Below, piece after piece: positions 9,596 to 20,845 of a stretch of DNA of 64,000 bases. Both the position numbers and the translations under genes were made by a program. Origin of the DNA: GCA-2688265 sp964527395 (GTDB lineage: Archaea; Nanobdellota; Nanobdellia; Woesearchaeales; GW2011-AR9). The DNA lies in assembly GCA_964527395.1 (NCBI GenBank), contig CAZGQD010000005.1, positions 13,907 to 77,906 on the forward strand, given 5' to 3'. Below the pieces are notes generated by a model. The model was not told the DNA's origin. It searched no databases and was given only the letters and a program-made list of their open reading frames with translations. Positions within the stretch are counted from its first letter, which is position 1. Every line of letters begins with the position of its first letter.

Positions 9596-9913
9596 ATGAA
9601 TGGTTTGAAGAAGATTGTTAATGAATTAGGTGTACCAAGAGTTGTTGGTTTTTCAGCAGTTGCTTTAGGTTCATTAGGTGTTGGTTTTTATGTGGGAGTA
9701 AGTAATTCTGAATCATTAGGAGAATTAGTAGGTTCAGGAGTAGTTTTAAGTTCTGTTTTAGGAGCTAGTTTGGCTCAATATGAATCAATGAATCCGTCTG
9801 ATGGAAAAGGTTTTGCCCCAGCTGTGGTTGGAGGAATTGTAAGTGGGGGAGCTTCTGGAGCATTAGTTACAGGAGGCTATGTAATGGGAAAAGTAGTGAA
9901 TTATTTTTCTTAA
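9596..9913 (+). CDS. Small glycine-zipper membrane protein, unknown
   Basis: 105 residues, not recognised. Two or three hydrophobic stretches (about 14-35, 43-60 and 78-100) are packed with Gly and Ala (GSLGVGFYVG, GGIVSGGASGALVTGG), a pattern of tightly packed glycine-zipper helices. ATG at 9596 follows a TATA-like tcttttaaag by ~30 bp, so it is probably a leaderless single gene between the subtilase and L41e. No catalytic motif is visible. Confidence 0.6.
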   Translation: MNGLKKIVNELGVPRVVGFSAVALGSLGVGFYVGVSNSESLGELVGSGVVLSSVLGASLAQYESMNPSDGKGFAPAVVGGIVSGGASGALVTGGYVMGKVVNYFS

Positions 9914-9985
9914 TTTTGAAAATTCTTTAGTTGAGGTCTTGGTGACAGAAAAGCTTATAAAGGAATGACTGACCAGGAGAGATAG

Positions 9986-10093
9986 ATGAAACGAAGTAGT
10001 AGACGTTGGAAAAAGAAAGGCCAAATGCGTTGGAAGTGGCAACGTAAGAAAATGAAAAAGGCTAAGCGTAGACGAAGGCTTCGAAGCGGTTAA
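9986..10093 (+). CDS. rpl41e: Ribosomal protein L41e
   Basis: A very short, extremely basic peptide. The last 22 residues, starting at the ATG at 10025 (MRWKWQRKKMKKAKRRRRLRSG in outline: Trp/Lys start, then Lys/Arg helix), match the L41e pattern of one long basic helix that bridges the two ribosomal subunits. An in-frame upstream ATG at 9986 would add 13 residues of the same basic character; TATA-like gcttataaag at 9953-9962 fits a leaderless start at 9986. Position directly before the rRNA promoter is suggestive of co-expression with rRNA. Confidence 0.7.
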   Translation: MKRSSRRWKKKGQMRWKWQRKKMKKAKRRRRLRSG

Positions 10094-10181
10094 AATTTTG
10101 TTTTATTTTTGGAAAATTTCTTATATTTTTGTTATTCTAGAGATATTGCTGCTTTTCGTCGACAAAGAAGAATTTCAAAAA

Positions 10182-10203
10182 GGGAAAGCTTTATAAATAA
10201 GAG
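10182..10203 (+). promoter_or_regulatory. rRNA operon promoter (BRE/TATA)
   Basis: gggaaagctttataaataag contains a purine-rich BRE-like element followed by a near-ideal archaeal TATA box (TTTATAAA). Start of transcription is expected near 10220-10225, leaving a leader of about 195 nt before mature 16S. It is the strongest TATA/BRE match in the window, as expected for rRNA. Confidence 0.8.
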
Positions 10204-10415
10204 GTCTCCCGAAGAAGTTTATGTGTGTGCTTAATATAATGATATTAAGTATGAATGAGGTGATCCATCAAATATCATTTGATGTGACGAATATGTATAA
10301 TCTACTTTAAGTTTTTAGATAGCGACGAATTAAAACGTACAATAAAATAGGATGTAATGAAAATTTTTACCGAATTTTCAAGGAAGGTTTTTGGGAAAAA
10401 ATTTTCTAAAATAAG
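10204..10415 (+). other. Pre-16S leader
   Basis: No gene is seen. The tract around 10390-10405 (tgggaaaaaa) can pair with ttttttcca-type sequence just 3' of 16S (about 12013-12031), consistent with the long processing stem that brackets archaeal 16S. The pairing is A/T-rich and is an inference. Confidence 0.5.
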
Positions 10416-12003
<1,588 letters not shown>

Positions 12004-12104
12004 TTTTTTATTTTTTGGAAATTTTTCCAGAACAAAAAAAACAAAATTTAGCCTCTGCAATTTGCAATAGTTGCTTTGCCTGGATGGGGCTAGCGTTACC
12101 TTAT

Positions 12105-12176
<72 letters not shown>

Positions 12177-12462
12177 CTCCTTAATTTATTAAGGAAATAT
12201 GGGCTTTTCAAATGAATAATTTGAATTAAGTTCAAGTGCATTCGCAAGAGAGATACTTGCGGCTGGATTGGTTAGAGTTAAAATCCCAAATTTATACTCA
12301 ATGAGCTATTTGTACGTATGAGTCTACAATTATTATAATTGTAGTATTATTATAAGTAAAGAAATGGGAATCGTCTTTAAGACGATTTTCGTGACTGGAA
12401 ATTCACAGAAATGTGAGTTTATTTTGTAATGTAAAAAAACTTTGATTTTTTAAATCAAAGTA
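12177..12462 (+). other. Spacer between tRNA-Ala and 23S rRNA
   Basis: No gene is seen. It holds several A/T-rich hairpins, for example cgcaag/cttgcg around 12243-12271, aatcgtctt/gacgatt around 12368-12388 and an imperfect tttgatttttt/aaatcaaa pair just before 23S, which probably take part in processing of the precursor. Confidence 0.6.
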
Positions 12463-15400
12463 AACCTACTGTAAACTATTAGGTGGATGACTTGGCTCAA
12501 GCGCCGATGAAGGACGTGGCAAGCGACGATATGCCTAGGCGAGCCGAAAGCAGGCTTTGAACCTAGGATTTCCGAATAAGACATCTGTTTAAGCCCATTA
12601 GGGCTAGGGAACGCAGGGAATTGAAGCGTCTTAGTACCTGCAGGAAAAGAAAGCAATAGCGATGCTGTGATTAAGAGCGACTGAAAGCAGCACAGTTCAA
12701 ACTGAATCCTATGCAGTAATGCATAGGAGATGTGGTGTTGAGGACTTTCTTTTAGACCGTTTTTTTGACTTGAAATTTTTTGGAAAATTATACCTTAGAG
12801 GGTGATAGTCCCGTAAAGGAAGAGAAAATGGTTTTGGAAGTATCCTGAGTAGTGTCTCCTGGAAACGAGGCATGAATGTGGGGCGCACTAAGCCCCAAAA
12901 CTAAATACGTCTTGAGTCCGATAGCAAACGAGTACCGTGAGGGAATGTTGAAAAGTACCCGTAAAAGGGAGTTAAAAGACCTGAAACCTAATAGTGATAG
13001 AGTGGTAGTGCCTTTCGAGGTTCTACCGTTCGTTTTGAATAACGTGCCAGGGAGTGTATCTATGTGGCAAGGAGGAATCCGCAGCGAAAGCGAGATCCCG
13101 CAACTTGTGAGGGGAGTGGTATGAAAGTGCCATAAGTCACGTGGATACGACCTGAAACCGGTCGATCTATTCTTGGGCAAGGTGAAGTGGGGGTAAGACC
13201 CCATGGAGGCCTGAAGGAGTTCTGTGTGCAAGCGTTTCTCTGACCTGAGAATAGGGGTGAAAAGCCAATCGAGATCGGCGATAGCAGGTTCCTAATGAAA
13301 TTGACCTTAGTCAAGTCTTGTATGAGAGTGAATAGGTTGTAGAGATACGGATTGGGGGTTTTGGCGGGGAAACCTGTCGGCCTCCTGTCCAACTCCAAAT
13401 GCCTATTCCTTGTAGAATACAGGAAACAGGGAGTCTTGGGGTAAACTTGACTTCCGAGAGGGGAACAACCCAGACTATGGTTAAGGCCCCTAAGTGTCAG
13501 CTAAGTGATAAAGGGTAAACGGTGTCCGTGATCTTAGACAGCGAGGAGGTTGGCTTAGAAGCAGCCATCCTTTAAAAAGTGCGTAACAGCTTACTCGTTG
13601 AGTTCGTAAGCCTCGAAGATTGACGGGTCTAAGTTAGCTGCCGATACCATAGACCACGATAAGTGGGTGTAATTAGGCGTTCTGTTAGGGTAGAAGGAAG
13701 TGTGTGAGCATTTTTGGACCTTGCAGAAATGAAAATCCTGGTGAGAGTAGGAACAGAGCAAAGTGAGATTCTTTGTCGTCGTAAGGGCAAGGGTTCCTTG
13801 GCAATGAACATCAGCCAAGGGTTAGTCAGTCCTAAGGAATTCCGTAACCGGATAATCCGATAGGGAAACAGGTTAATATTCCTGTACTATTTTTGTATAT
13901 GTGGTGACACAAGGTCATCTTTCTGACACTTTGGGATATGCGTTGGAGTTTTATCTGACTCTTTAATTAGGATAAGTCAATGGAGTACCGTAACGGTGAG
14001 AAGTTGAGTAAAACTAAGAATAGTGGGCCTATGGTCCATTTCGCAGATTCCTGGAGTCCATGAAAAGGGAAGTGACATAAATCAAAAATAACTGTACCCA
14101 GAACCAGCACTGGTGCCCCTAGGTGAGAAGCCTAAGACGTGCAAGAGTAATCCATCTAAGGGAATTCGGCAAATTAGTCCCGTAGCTTCGGTTGAAGGGA
14201 TCCCTGGACTCGTCCTTTAGGGAGCGAGTTCAGGGCGCAGTGACTAGGGTGGTCCGACTGTTTACCAAAAACAAAACATCCTGCTAGTCGGAAACGATGT
14301 GTATAGGATGTGATACCTGCCCAGTGCGAGTACTTTAAGCCTCGTTTCAACGGGGTGAAGAGCTTGTAAACGGCGGGAGTAACTATAACTCTCTTAAGGT
14401 AAGCACTTTCGTTGCTTTAAGATCCATAGTAAACAGATCGGTTATACTAAAGAAGAATGGAATAAAAATTTGGCTATATGCTGGAAAGTCTGAGTATATT
14501 ATGATAGGATATTATCTTGGTGACAGGATAACGATCCCTAAAAATTCATAATTGCAGAAAATCAGCAGGAAAGATTTCTTTGAATTAATTATTTTAAATT
14601 TGTTTAAAGAAAAATCCTCAGAGACTACACGCCAAACACAATAAATTAGTAATTTTTTATTTGTGAAGATATAGTCCGACCTGTATAGCGATATACAGAG
14701 GTTAGCAGAAATGTCTAGCCCGCCATGAATTAATTTTGTGGTAAGTAAACTAATAATTAGTTGAAGTAACAGATGTGAGCGAAATGCCTTGTCGGTTGAA
14801 TGCCGACCTGCATGAATGGTATAACGAGATCGCCACTGTCCCTAGATGGAGTCTTCCGAACACTCCTTTCTGGTGCAAAGGCCAGAGATTTCCAGTGGGA
14901 AGCGAAGACCCCGTGAAACTTTACTGTAGCCTGTCGCTGTGTTTTGAATTATGTTGTATAGCGTATGTGGGAGCTGTTTGAGGTTAATGACGTCAGTTAG
15001 TAACTGAGGCGCCAATGTAACACCACACTTTATGATTTAGAACACTTACGTGTTTAACACGGACAACGATTGGTGGACAGTTTGGCTGGGGTGGCACGCA
15101 GTTGAAAAGATATCAATTGCGCCCAATGGTAGGCTCATACGGTTTAGAAATCCGTAGTAGAGTGCAAGGGCAAACGCCTGCCTGATTGAATTTTAAACAT
15201 AACGAAATTCAAACACGAAAGTGTGGCCTAGCGAACTTCAATACTTTACTAGTGAGAGTTTGAAATGACTGAAAAGTTACTCCGGGGATAACTGAGTTGT
15301 CGCGCCCGAGAGTCCATATCGACGGCGCGGTTTGCTACTTCGATGTCGGCTCTTCCTATCCTGGCGGTGCAGAAGCTGCCAAGGGTGGGGGTGTTCACCC

Positions 15401-15712
15401 ATTAAAAGGGATCGTGAGCTGGGTTCAGAACGCTGTGAGGCAGTTTGTTTGATATCTACTGGGAATGTTACAAATCTGATAGGAAGGAGTTCTTAGTACG
15501 AGAGGAACGGAACTTCGGAGCCACTGGTGGATCTGTTGTCTGATAAGGCACGCAGAGCAGCTACGCTCCAAGCGATAAGTGCTGAACGCATCTAAGCACG
15601 AAGCGTACCTAGAAAAGAGATTTGATGGGACACGGGAAAAAGACCCGTTTGATAGAAGTGCTGTGTACGGCTCGAGCTTCGGCGAGAGTTTTAGCAGGCA
15701 CTCACTAACGTC
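12463..15712 (+). rRNA. 23S ribosomal RNA (with a group I intron)
   Basis: Recognised from the 5' end (ATTAGGTGGATGACTTGG, CGCCGATGAAGGACGTG), the domain IV site AACTATAACTCTCTTAAGGTA, the peptidyl-transferase region (CGGGGATAACTGAGTTGTCGCG) and the sarcin-ricin loop TTAGTACGAGAGGAAC. End points are approximate (within ~10 nt) because the terminal helix is A/T-rich. A 377-nt intron at 14401-14777 interrupts helix 69-71 territory; removal restores TTAAGGTAGCGAAATGCC exactly. No 5S gene follows before the next protein gene. Confidence 0.96.
14401..14777 (+). ncRNA. Group I intron in 23S rRNA (about E. coli position 1931)
   Basis: The 5' exon ends in U (…TTAAGGT) and the insert ends in G (…GATGTG) before AGCGAAATGCC, which are the two invariant group I rules. 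Core elements are visible: R-like TCAGAGACTACACG at 14618-14631 and S-like AAGATATAGTCC at 14666-14677, whose GACTA and TAGTC form P7. P/Q-like TTGCAGAAAATCAGCAGG lies at 14552-14569. There is no endonuclease frame, so it is an ORF-less ribozyme. By counting from conserved bases I place it at L1931, a site used by group I introns in several bacteria. It should self-splice; the P1 pairing was not fully resolved by eye. Confidence 0.88.
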
Positions 15713-15775
15713 CATATTTGGTTTTTACATAACAAAACCTACTTATGATACTAAACCATACGTACAAATAGCTTA

Positions 15776-15833
15776 TTTTTTTTACCAATCCATTTTGCAC
15801 TATTTTTTTTCTTTTTTTTTTTTCTTTTTAGAA
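15776..15833 (+). terminator. T-rich termination region after the rRNA operon
   Basis: Two long oligo-T tracts (ttattttttttacc and a run of T and C up to 15832) follow 23S by ~65-120 bp. Archaeal RNA polymerase terminates at such oligo-U stretches. The rest of 15834-15991 shows nothing else. Confidence 0.6.
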
Positions 15834-15991
15834 TAGTTAAAGTGATTTTTGATAGAGAGAATTATTGTAAATGATAAATTTAGAAGAGTGAGTTTTACGT
15901 CTATTGTTTTTGATTTAAAGTTCGGCTTTTAGAAAGAATAAATAAGAATTGTAACAAATAAAATAAGAATTTATTTTTAGATATTTTCATT

Positions 15992-16909
15992 TTATTGATT
16001 GTAAAAATCGTTAGGGTTTGTCATTTGTCTTGAAAAGAAATCGGATTCACTTATTACTACAGTTAGGTTTCTTCCAGATTTTAATTCAGTAGTTAAACAT
16101 TGTTCTGTACCTGTTTTACAAACTAAGTAAACCATACCTGCTGATTTTTCTCCCAATGTTGAACCTCTTGGATTTCCTGTTTCTGAGTCTAATGTAGGAC
16201 CTTGGGAGCTTAAATAAGTCAATTTTTGTGGGCTAAGAACTAATGCTAAACCTTCGTCTTTGAAGTTCCATTTCTCACCGTTAAATTTTGGAGGTGTGAT
16301 TGTTAAATCATTTCCAGTGTTGTTGTATAGTTGATTTAGTGATTCTTTTGGAGTTGTATATTCAGTAAGATTTCCTACTACTTCATCTGTTTCTAAGTCA
16401 TAAGCTAATACTAATCCTTCGTTGAAATCAAATATGGTGTCTCCTGTTTTTATTGGTTTAGCAGGTTTTGCTTGTAAGTCACTTGAGCCAATGTCTTTAG
16501 GGTTATTAACAATGAAATTTCCGTTTTTTGTTTCTACTAAGAAGTATCCATCTGCTCCATTTCCTCTAACATGACTTGAGGCAGCAAAAGTTACATTTGT
16601 TACACCAGGTGTGTTTCTTAATCTTTTTTCTAATTTAGGAGTGTAATCTCTTCCGTCTTCTCCTTGTTCTAGGCCACGGTTAGCTCTTGCTTGAGTGTTT
16701 GTAGCTACTTGAGTTAGAATTGCTTGATAATCAGGAGTTTGAGTTTCAGGTGCTTGAATAGTCATGTCTGGGAGAGTTACTGTTTCTTGTGAAGGTAAAT
16801 TCATTTGTCCATTGTAAGGATCAGTTGTTGCAGCAGGTGCTTTATTTTTTGGACACCCAGCAAGTGTACTTAGGATTAAAGGTAATGTCATTAATGTTTT
16901 ATTTGCCAT
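15992..16909 (-). CDS. Putative secreted lipoprotein, unknown function
   Basis: 305 residues. The N-terminus MANKTLMTLPLILSTLAGC has a hydrophobic stretch ending in a lipobox (STLAGC), followed by a Pro/Thr/Gln-rich linker to about residue 60, as in lipid-anchored exported proteins. The remainder is a soluble mixed domain with beta-rich segments (DGYFLVETKNGNFIVNN, LVLAYDLETDEVVGNLTEY); two cysteines near residue 265 (VCKTGTEQC) could form a disulfide. No family recognised. A TATA-like box at ~16932-16940 on the minus strand supports the chosen ATG. Confidence 0.65.
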   Translation of the reverse strand: MANKTLMTLPLILSTLAGCPKNKAPAATTDPYNGQMNLPSQETVTLPDMTIQAPETQTPDYQAILTQVATNTQARANRGLEQGEDGRDYTPKLEKRLRNTPGVTNVTFAASSHVRGNGADGYFLVETKNGNFIVNNPKDIGSSDLQAKPAKPIKTGDTIFDFNEGLVLAYDLETDEVVGNLTEYTTPKESLNQLYNNTGNDLTITPPKFNGEKWNFKDEGLALVLSPQKLTYLSSQGPTLDSETGNPRGSTLGEKSAGMVYLVCKTGTEQCLTTELKSGRNLTVVISESDFFSRQMTNPNDFYNQ

Positions 16910-16995
16910 ATATGCTCAAAAGTAGCTTTTCTTTATAAATGTCTCACTAATTAATCACTTTTAAGTAACTACTGATGAGTTTTGTGTTTTTTATC

Positions 16996-17781
16996 TTAGT
17001 TTTCAATAATAATTCCATGCGGGCAATGATCTGATCCTTCTATCTCTTGCATGATAAAAGCATCTTTTAATTTAGATCTTAGTTCTTTTGTAATGAAAAA
17101 ATAGTCAATTCGCCAGCCAACATTTCTTTCTCTAGCTCTAGTTCGCATAGACCACCAAGTATATTCTTCTGTTTTTTCTGGATGGAATTCTCTGAAGGTG
17201 TCTATGTATTTATGATCGATATATTTGTCCATCCAAGCTCTTTCTTCTGGTAGGAAACCACTTGTTTTTTCATTTTGTTTTGGTCTTGCTAAATCAATTT
17301 CTTTATGGGCAGTATTATAATCGCCATTTATGATAATATGTTTGTTTTCAGTTATTCTTAAATTTTCAACATGTTCTAGATGGGCTTTATAATAGTCCAT
17401 TTTGTATTTTAGTCTAATGTCATCTCTTTTACCGTTAGGGAAGTATATGTTTAGTAAGATGAAATTATTGAAGTGGAGTTCAATCATTCTTCCTTCATCA
17501 AAGAATTCTTGTTCTGGCATACCTTTGATTACTTTGATTGGTTTGATTTTAGTAAATACAGCTACGCCACTATAGCCTTTACGTTTTGCTGAGTGCCAAT
17601 AAGTGTGATAATGATGCATTCTTAAGTCTTTGTCAACTTGATCAGGATGTGCTTTTGTTTCTTGGATGCAAATGATGTCAGGATCAATATCTAGAATTTT
17701 GTCAGCGAAACCTTTTCTCATTGCTGCTCTGATTCCGTTTACATTCCAAGATATGATTTTTAATTGATTTTTAGTTGTCAT
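16996..17781 (-). CDS. xthA: Exodeoxyribonuclease III / AP endonuclease
   Basis: 261 residues, full length for the ExoIII/APE1 family of Mg-dependent AP endonucleases in base excision repair. Catalytic motifs are intact: SWNVNGIRAA, ICIQETKAHPDQV (metal-binding Glu), NGDYNTAHKEIDLA (Asp/Asn), and the terminal GSDHCPHGI (Asp-His). WRIDYFF near residue 225 is also conserved. It would cooperate with the family-4 uracil-DNA glycosylase encoded at 60.1 kb. It is divergent from a HAD phosphatase gene to its right. Confidence 0.95.
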   Translation of the reverse strand: MTTKNQLKIISWNVNGIRAAMRKGFADKILDIDPDIICIQETKAHPDQVDKDLRMHHYHTYWHSAKRKGYSGVAVFTKIKPIKVIKGMPEQEFFDEGRMIELHFNNFILLNIYFPNGKRDDIRLKYKMDYYKAHLEHVENLRITENKHIIINGDYNTAHKEIDLARPKQNEKTSGFLPEERAWMDKYIDHKYIDTFREFHPEKTEEYTWWSMRTRARERNVGWRIDYFFITKELRSKLKDAFIMQEIEGSDHCPHGIIIEN

Positions 17782-17847
17782 GTTGGTTTGTTTGAAGTTT
17801 GTTTTGGTTAAAAAGCTTTTTATTGTAGTGTTGTTTGTTTATTTGGT

Positions 17848-18456
17848 ATGGTAAAATATTTCCTTTTTGATTTAGATGGGACTTTGATAAATGTATCAAT
17901 ATATGCTGAAATATATCAAGATATTTTGAATATGATCTCTGAATCTAAGGGTATTTCTGGGGTAGAGTTATTTGCTAAGGCTGAGGAGAGTGGACTATTG
18001 TTGAATGAGTTTGGTAGATATGATAGTGGTGAGTTGTGCAAAATATTTGGTCTGTTGGAAGAATATTATGCAGTTTTGAAGAGATCTGTTGCTGTTAAGA
18101 AGCGAGTGCATTCAGATGCTCTTTTGGTTTTGTCGTCTTTAAAGGAGCGAGGTTTTATTGTTGCTGTTGTGTCAAATTCAATGAGACGTACGATATTGTC
18201 TTATTTGGAGAAATATTTATTGTTGGAATATGTAGATTTTATATTTTGTAGTGACGATGCTGGATGTAACAAAAATGATTCTTTGTTTTGGAAGAAACTT
18301 ATTGATTCTAAGGGGCTTGATCCTAAGGATTGTGTTGTTGTTGGAGATAATAAATATGAAGACGTGAAAGTCCCTATAGAGTTTGGTTTTAATAGCTTTT
18401 ATGTAGGAGAAGGTGGAAAGAGCTTGAAGGATGTTTTGGATTATTCTGAAGGATAG
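17848..18456 (+). CDS. HAD-family hydrolase (phosphoglycolate phosphatase-like)
   Basis: 202 residues. HAD motif I FLFDLDGTLI gives the Asp nucleophile and acid at residues 8 and 10; motif II is VVSNSM (Ser in place of the common Thr); a Lys in the KK of FWKKL is the likely motif III; motif IV is VVGDNKYEDV. An alpha-helical cap of ~70 residues follows motif I (C1 cap), as in phosphoglycolate phosphatase and PpaX-type enzymes. The substrate cannot be read from the sequence. Confidence 0.85.
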   Translation: MVKYFLFDLDGTLINVSIYAEIYQDILNMISESKGISGVELFAKAEESGLLLNEFGRYDSGELCKIFGLLEEYYAVLKRSVAVKKRVHSDALLVLSSLKERGFIVAVVSNSMRRTILSYLEKYLLLEYVDFIFCSDDAGCNKNDSLFWKKLIDSKGLDPKDCVVVGDNKYEDVKVPIEFGFNSFYVGEGGKSLKDVLDYSEG

Positions 18457-18491
18457 ATATTTTTATAAGTAGTGATCAATAAGGTATTTTT

Positions 18492-19052
18492 ATGGGATTA
18501 GAAGGATTAGTAAATGCTTTTGTAAATAATTGGAATAGTGTAAAGGTTATGTCACCGAGGTATGTTGAAGGTGTCATTGAAGCTTTAGATCCAGATTGCG
18601 ATAAAACAGCTTATTCTGATTTAATTGGTGCTTTTGAAGAAGAAGGCCAGGTTCATTTAGTTCCTAGTTTTATTAGAGATAGAATGGGTCCTACAGTTAG
18701 ACTTTCATATGAATCTTGTAGAGAAGCAGCACAAGTAGTTGCTTTTGAGGGATATCTTTTGGGAAGAGTAGCTCGTGAAAAATTGACAGGTGATCTAGAA
18801 TCTTTTTTTGAAAATGGTTATCATGATCCAGATAGGGGACATCCTTTTGATGCGAAGGTTCATGATGTATCTTTTTTAGGATATTTTGCTCATGCAGCAA
18901 CAGAATATTTTTTTCATAGTAAAAATCAACCTTTGGCGGTAGTTGCTAAAGGTGTAGGTTATGTAGTTGGATTAGCAACTTTGCCTTTAGCAATTTTAGG
19001 AGGTTTGAGTGTAGATCCTGTTGATTACGATGTAATGAATTCTGGTTCTTAG
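18492..19052 (+). CDS. Unknown protein with C-terminal membrane segment
   Basis: 186 residues, family not recognised. Mainly alpha-helical; residues ~118-140 contain several His/Asp (HDPDRGHPFDAKVHD and FAHAATEYFFH), then a hydrophobic Gly/Ala-rich helix at ~150-172 (VVAKGVGYVVGLATLPLAILGG). It has its own TATA-like element (atttttataag, ~18460) and begins ~35 bp after the HAD gene. It resembles several other mid-size orphans here in codon use. Confidence 0.6.
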   Translation: MGLEGLVNAFVNNWNSVKVMSPRYVEGVIEALDPDCDKTAYSDLIGAFEEEGQVHLVPSFIRDRMGPTVRLSYESCREAAQVVAFEGYLLGRVAREKLTGDLESFFENGYHDPDRGHPFDAKVHDVSFLGYFAHAATEYFFHSKNQPLAVVAKGVGYVVGLATLPLAILGGLSVDPVDYDVMNSGS

Positions 19053-19066
19053 ATCAAGTAGTTTTT

Positions 19067-19948
19067 TTAGAGATATTTGATGCTATCTGAAATAATCAAT
19101 GCTTTTTTTGTTGCTTTTACATCGTGGGTTCTGATGATTTTGGCACCGTTTTGTGTTGCTACTATTGCTGAAGAGAGACTGCCTTCCAATCTTTCTTGTT
19201 TTGCACCTGGGATTTGGTTTAGATTTAGAGCTTGTTTTGTGAGTTTGCCGATGAAAGACTTCCTGCTTGCTCCTATGAGGATTGGAAAGCCTAAGTTTTG
19301 AAATTCTTTGATATGTTTTAATATCTCTAAGTTGTGGGTAGTTGTTTTGCCAAAACCGATCCCAGGGTCTAGAATTATATTATTTGATTTTATGCCAGCT
19401 GCTATAGCTTTTATTGCTTGATTATTAAGATATTCTTTGATATGTCCTATAATGTTGTTGTTATATGTTTGGTCACTGATATTATTTTGCATGGTTTTTG
19501 GTGTTCCTAGCATATGCATGATGATAACAGGTGCATTAGTTTCTTTTGCAACTTGAATCATCTCTTTGTTTCTAAGGCCAGTTACGTCGTTGATAATATT
19601 TGCGCCTGCCTCTATTGCTGCTTTTGTGACTTCTGGTTTCATTGAGTCAATTGAGATTAGGATATTAGGGTATTTTTGTCTTAATATTTTGATTATTGGG
19701 ATTGTACGTTTCAGTTCTATTTCTTCTGGAACTGGATCTGAGAAAGGTTTTGTGGATTCTCCACCAATATCAATAATATCTGCACCGTTTTTGATCATTT
19801 TGGTTGCGTGAGTGATTGCTGATTCTACTGTATTGAATTGTCCACCATCGCTGAAGCTGTCTGGGGTGACGTTGAGAATGCCCATGATTAAGGTTTTTGG
19901 TTGGGAGAGGAGGGATTGGAGTTTTTGGTTCGCTGATTCTTGGTTCAT
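19067..19948 (-). CDS. folP: Dihydropteroate synthase
   Basis: 293 residues. Condenses a pterin diphosphate with p-aminobenzoate in folate-type cofactor synthesis. Family signatures are intact: MGILNVTPDSFSDGG (pterin loop), DIIDIGGESTKP, ISIDSMKPEV, INDVTGL, ILDPGIGFGKTTTHN, and the C-terminal IIRTHDV. The form is the bacterial single-domain enzyme, which is patchy in DPANN archaea and may have been acquired by transfer. The CADD/TenA-like gene at 21.9 kb could supply p-aminobenzoate (inference). No other pterin gene is visible in the window. Confidence 0.95.
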   Translation of the reverse strand: MNQESANQKLQSLLSQPKTLIMGILNVTPDSFSDGGQFNTVESAITHATKMIKNGADIIDIGGESTKPFSDPVPEEIELKRTIPIIKILRQKYPNILISIDSMKPEVTKAAIEAGANIINDVTGLRNKEMIQVAKETNAPVIIMHMLGTPKTMQNNISDQTYNNNIIGHIKEYLNNQAIKAIAAGIKSNNIILDPGIGFGKTTTHNLEILKHIKEFQNLGFPILIGASRKSFIGKLTKQALNLNQIPGAKQERLEGSLSSAIVATQNGAKIIRTHDVKATKKALIISDSIKYL

Positions 19949-20013
19949 GAGGGTTTTTGGTGTTTTTTGTTTTTAAAGGTTCTTGCAAATATGTTATTTT
20001 TAGTTAATTTATC

Positions 20014-20727
20014 TTAGTTTTGTATTTTATATTGAGTTTTTTCTTCTTTTTCATAATTTAGATTCTCTTTTTTTTTGTTTTCCATATCAATTGTCCATAT
20101 CTCTTTTTGTGTTTGATAGATTACAAAGATTAAGGAAAGAAATGTGATTAGGCAGATCCAAGGTAATGTTTTAATTATATTATTTAAGTTTGAAAAATAT
20201 ATGATTGTGTTAATTATTATGAAGCTAATTCTGATTTCTGTTGGGCCAATTCCATAAAAACTTATTTTAAATTCGTCTTTTACAGAGAAATAAAGGAAAG
20301 AGTTTATCATAAAGGCAGAGTAAATAGCAAATATACTAAAGAGCCAAAAATTAAATCCATTTGGAATTATAAATGCATACCCGATCATTATTGCAGAAAG
20401 AAAAATGAAATCTAGAAAATGATCCATGTAATATCCCCATCTTACTAAGCCAGTCTTACGGTATCTTCCAATAGCTCCGTCAAAAAGGTCAGTGATATAT
20501 TGAAATAAAATTAGAATTGAAATTGCCCAAATCCAAGATATTGAGTATTTTGTTAAATATGCGAAAATAATGATCAGTGTGCTCCAAACAATAGTTAATA
20601 ATGTGAGGTGATATGTTTCAATGTATTTAGGTATGTGAGGAACTATTTTATCTCTAAATTTTATTTCATATTTCCCCAGAAATGATAGGCCTTTTTTTGT
20701 AGCACCATTGAAGTCTTCATTTGTCAT
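20014..20727 (-). CDS. CDP-alcohol phosphatidyltransferase family membrane enzyme
   Basis: 237 residues with about six hydrophobic segments. The family motif is present at ~80-110: DLFDGAIGRYRKTGLVRWGY then YMDHFLD, matching DG(x2)[AG]R(x8-9)G(x3)D(x3)D, with Gly for the usual Ala. These residues bind Mg and CDP. The enzyme would transfer a phosphoalcohol head group during lipid synthesis; the acceptor is not deducible. A charged, Lys/Glu-rich tail follows the last helix. It is divergent from the Ntn-hydrolase gene across a ~118-bp promoter region. Confidence 0.8.
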   Translation of the reverse strand: MTNEDFNGATKKGLSFLGKYEIKFRDKIVPHIPKYIETYHLTLLTIVWSTLIIIFAYLTKYSISWIWAISILILFQYITDLFDGAIGRYRKTGLVRWGYYMDHFLDFIFLSAIMIGYAFIIPNGFNFWLFSIFAIYSAFMINSFLYFSVKDEFKISFYGIGPTEIRISFIIINTIIYFSNLNNIIKTLPWICLITFLSLIFVIYQTQKEIWTIDMENKKKENLNYEKEEKTQYKIQN

Positions 20728-20815
20728 AATTAATTGGATAAGTATTCTTTTTGTTTTTAAAGGGTTTGGTCTTTTAAAATTGTGGTCATCTGCGAGTGAT
20801 AAACTAAACGAACTA

Positions 20816-20823
20816 TTTATAAA
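20816..20823 (+). promoter_or_regulatory. TATA box fixing the start of the proteasome-like gene
   Basis: TTTATAAA lies 30 bp upstream of the ATG at 20846. This is the spacing of a leaderless archaeal gene, and it rules out the long in-frame N-terminal extension that could otherwise be read from 20708. Confidence 0.75.
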
Positions 20824-20845
20824 TGAGGCTTCTTTTCAAGGCAAG

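Noticed and set aside
14775..14981. Possible protein frame at the 3' end of the 23S intron
   Set aside because: It lies in the 3' exon (conserved 23S sequence), not in the intron, so the intron has no endonuclease.
20708..20845. 46-residue N-terminal extension of the proteasome-like protein
   Set aside because: Would bury the catalytic Thr and run through a TATA box; leaderless ATG 20846 fits the family.
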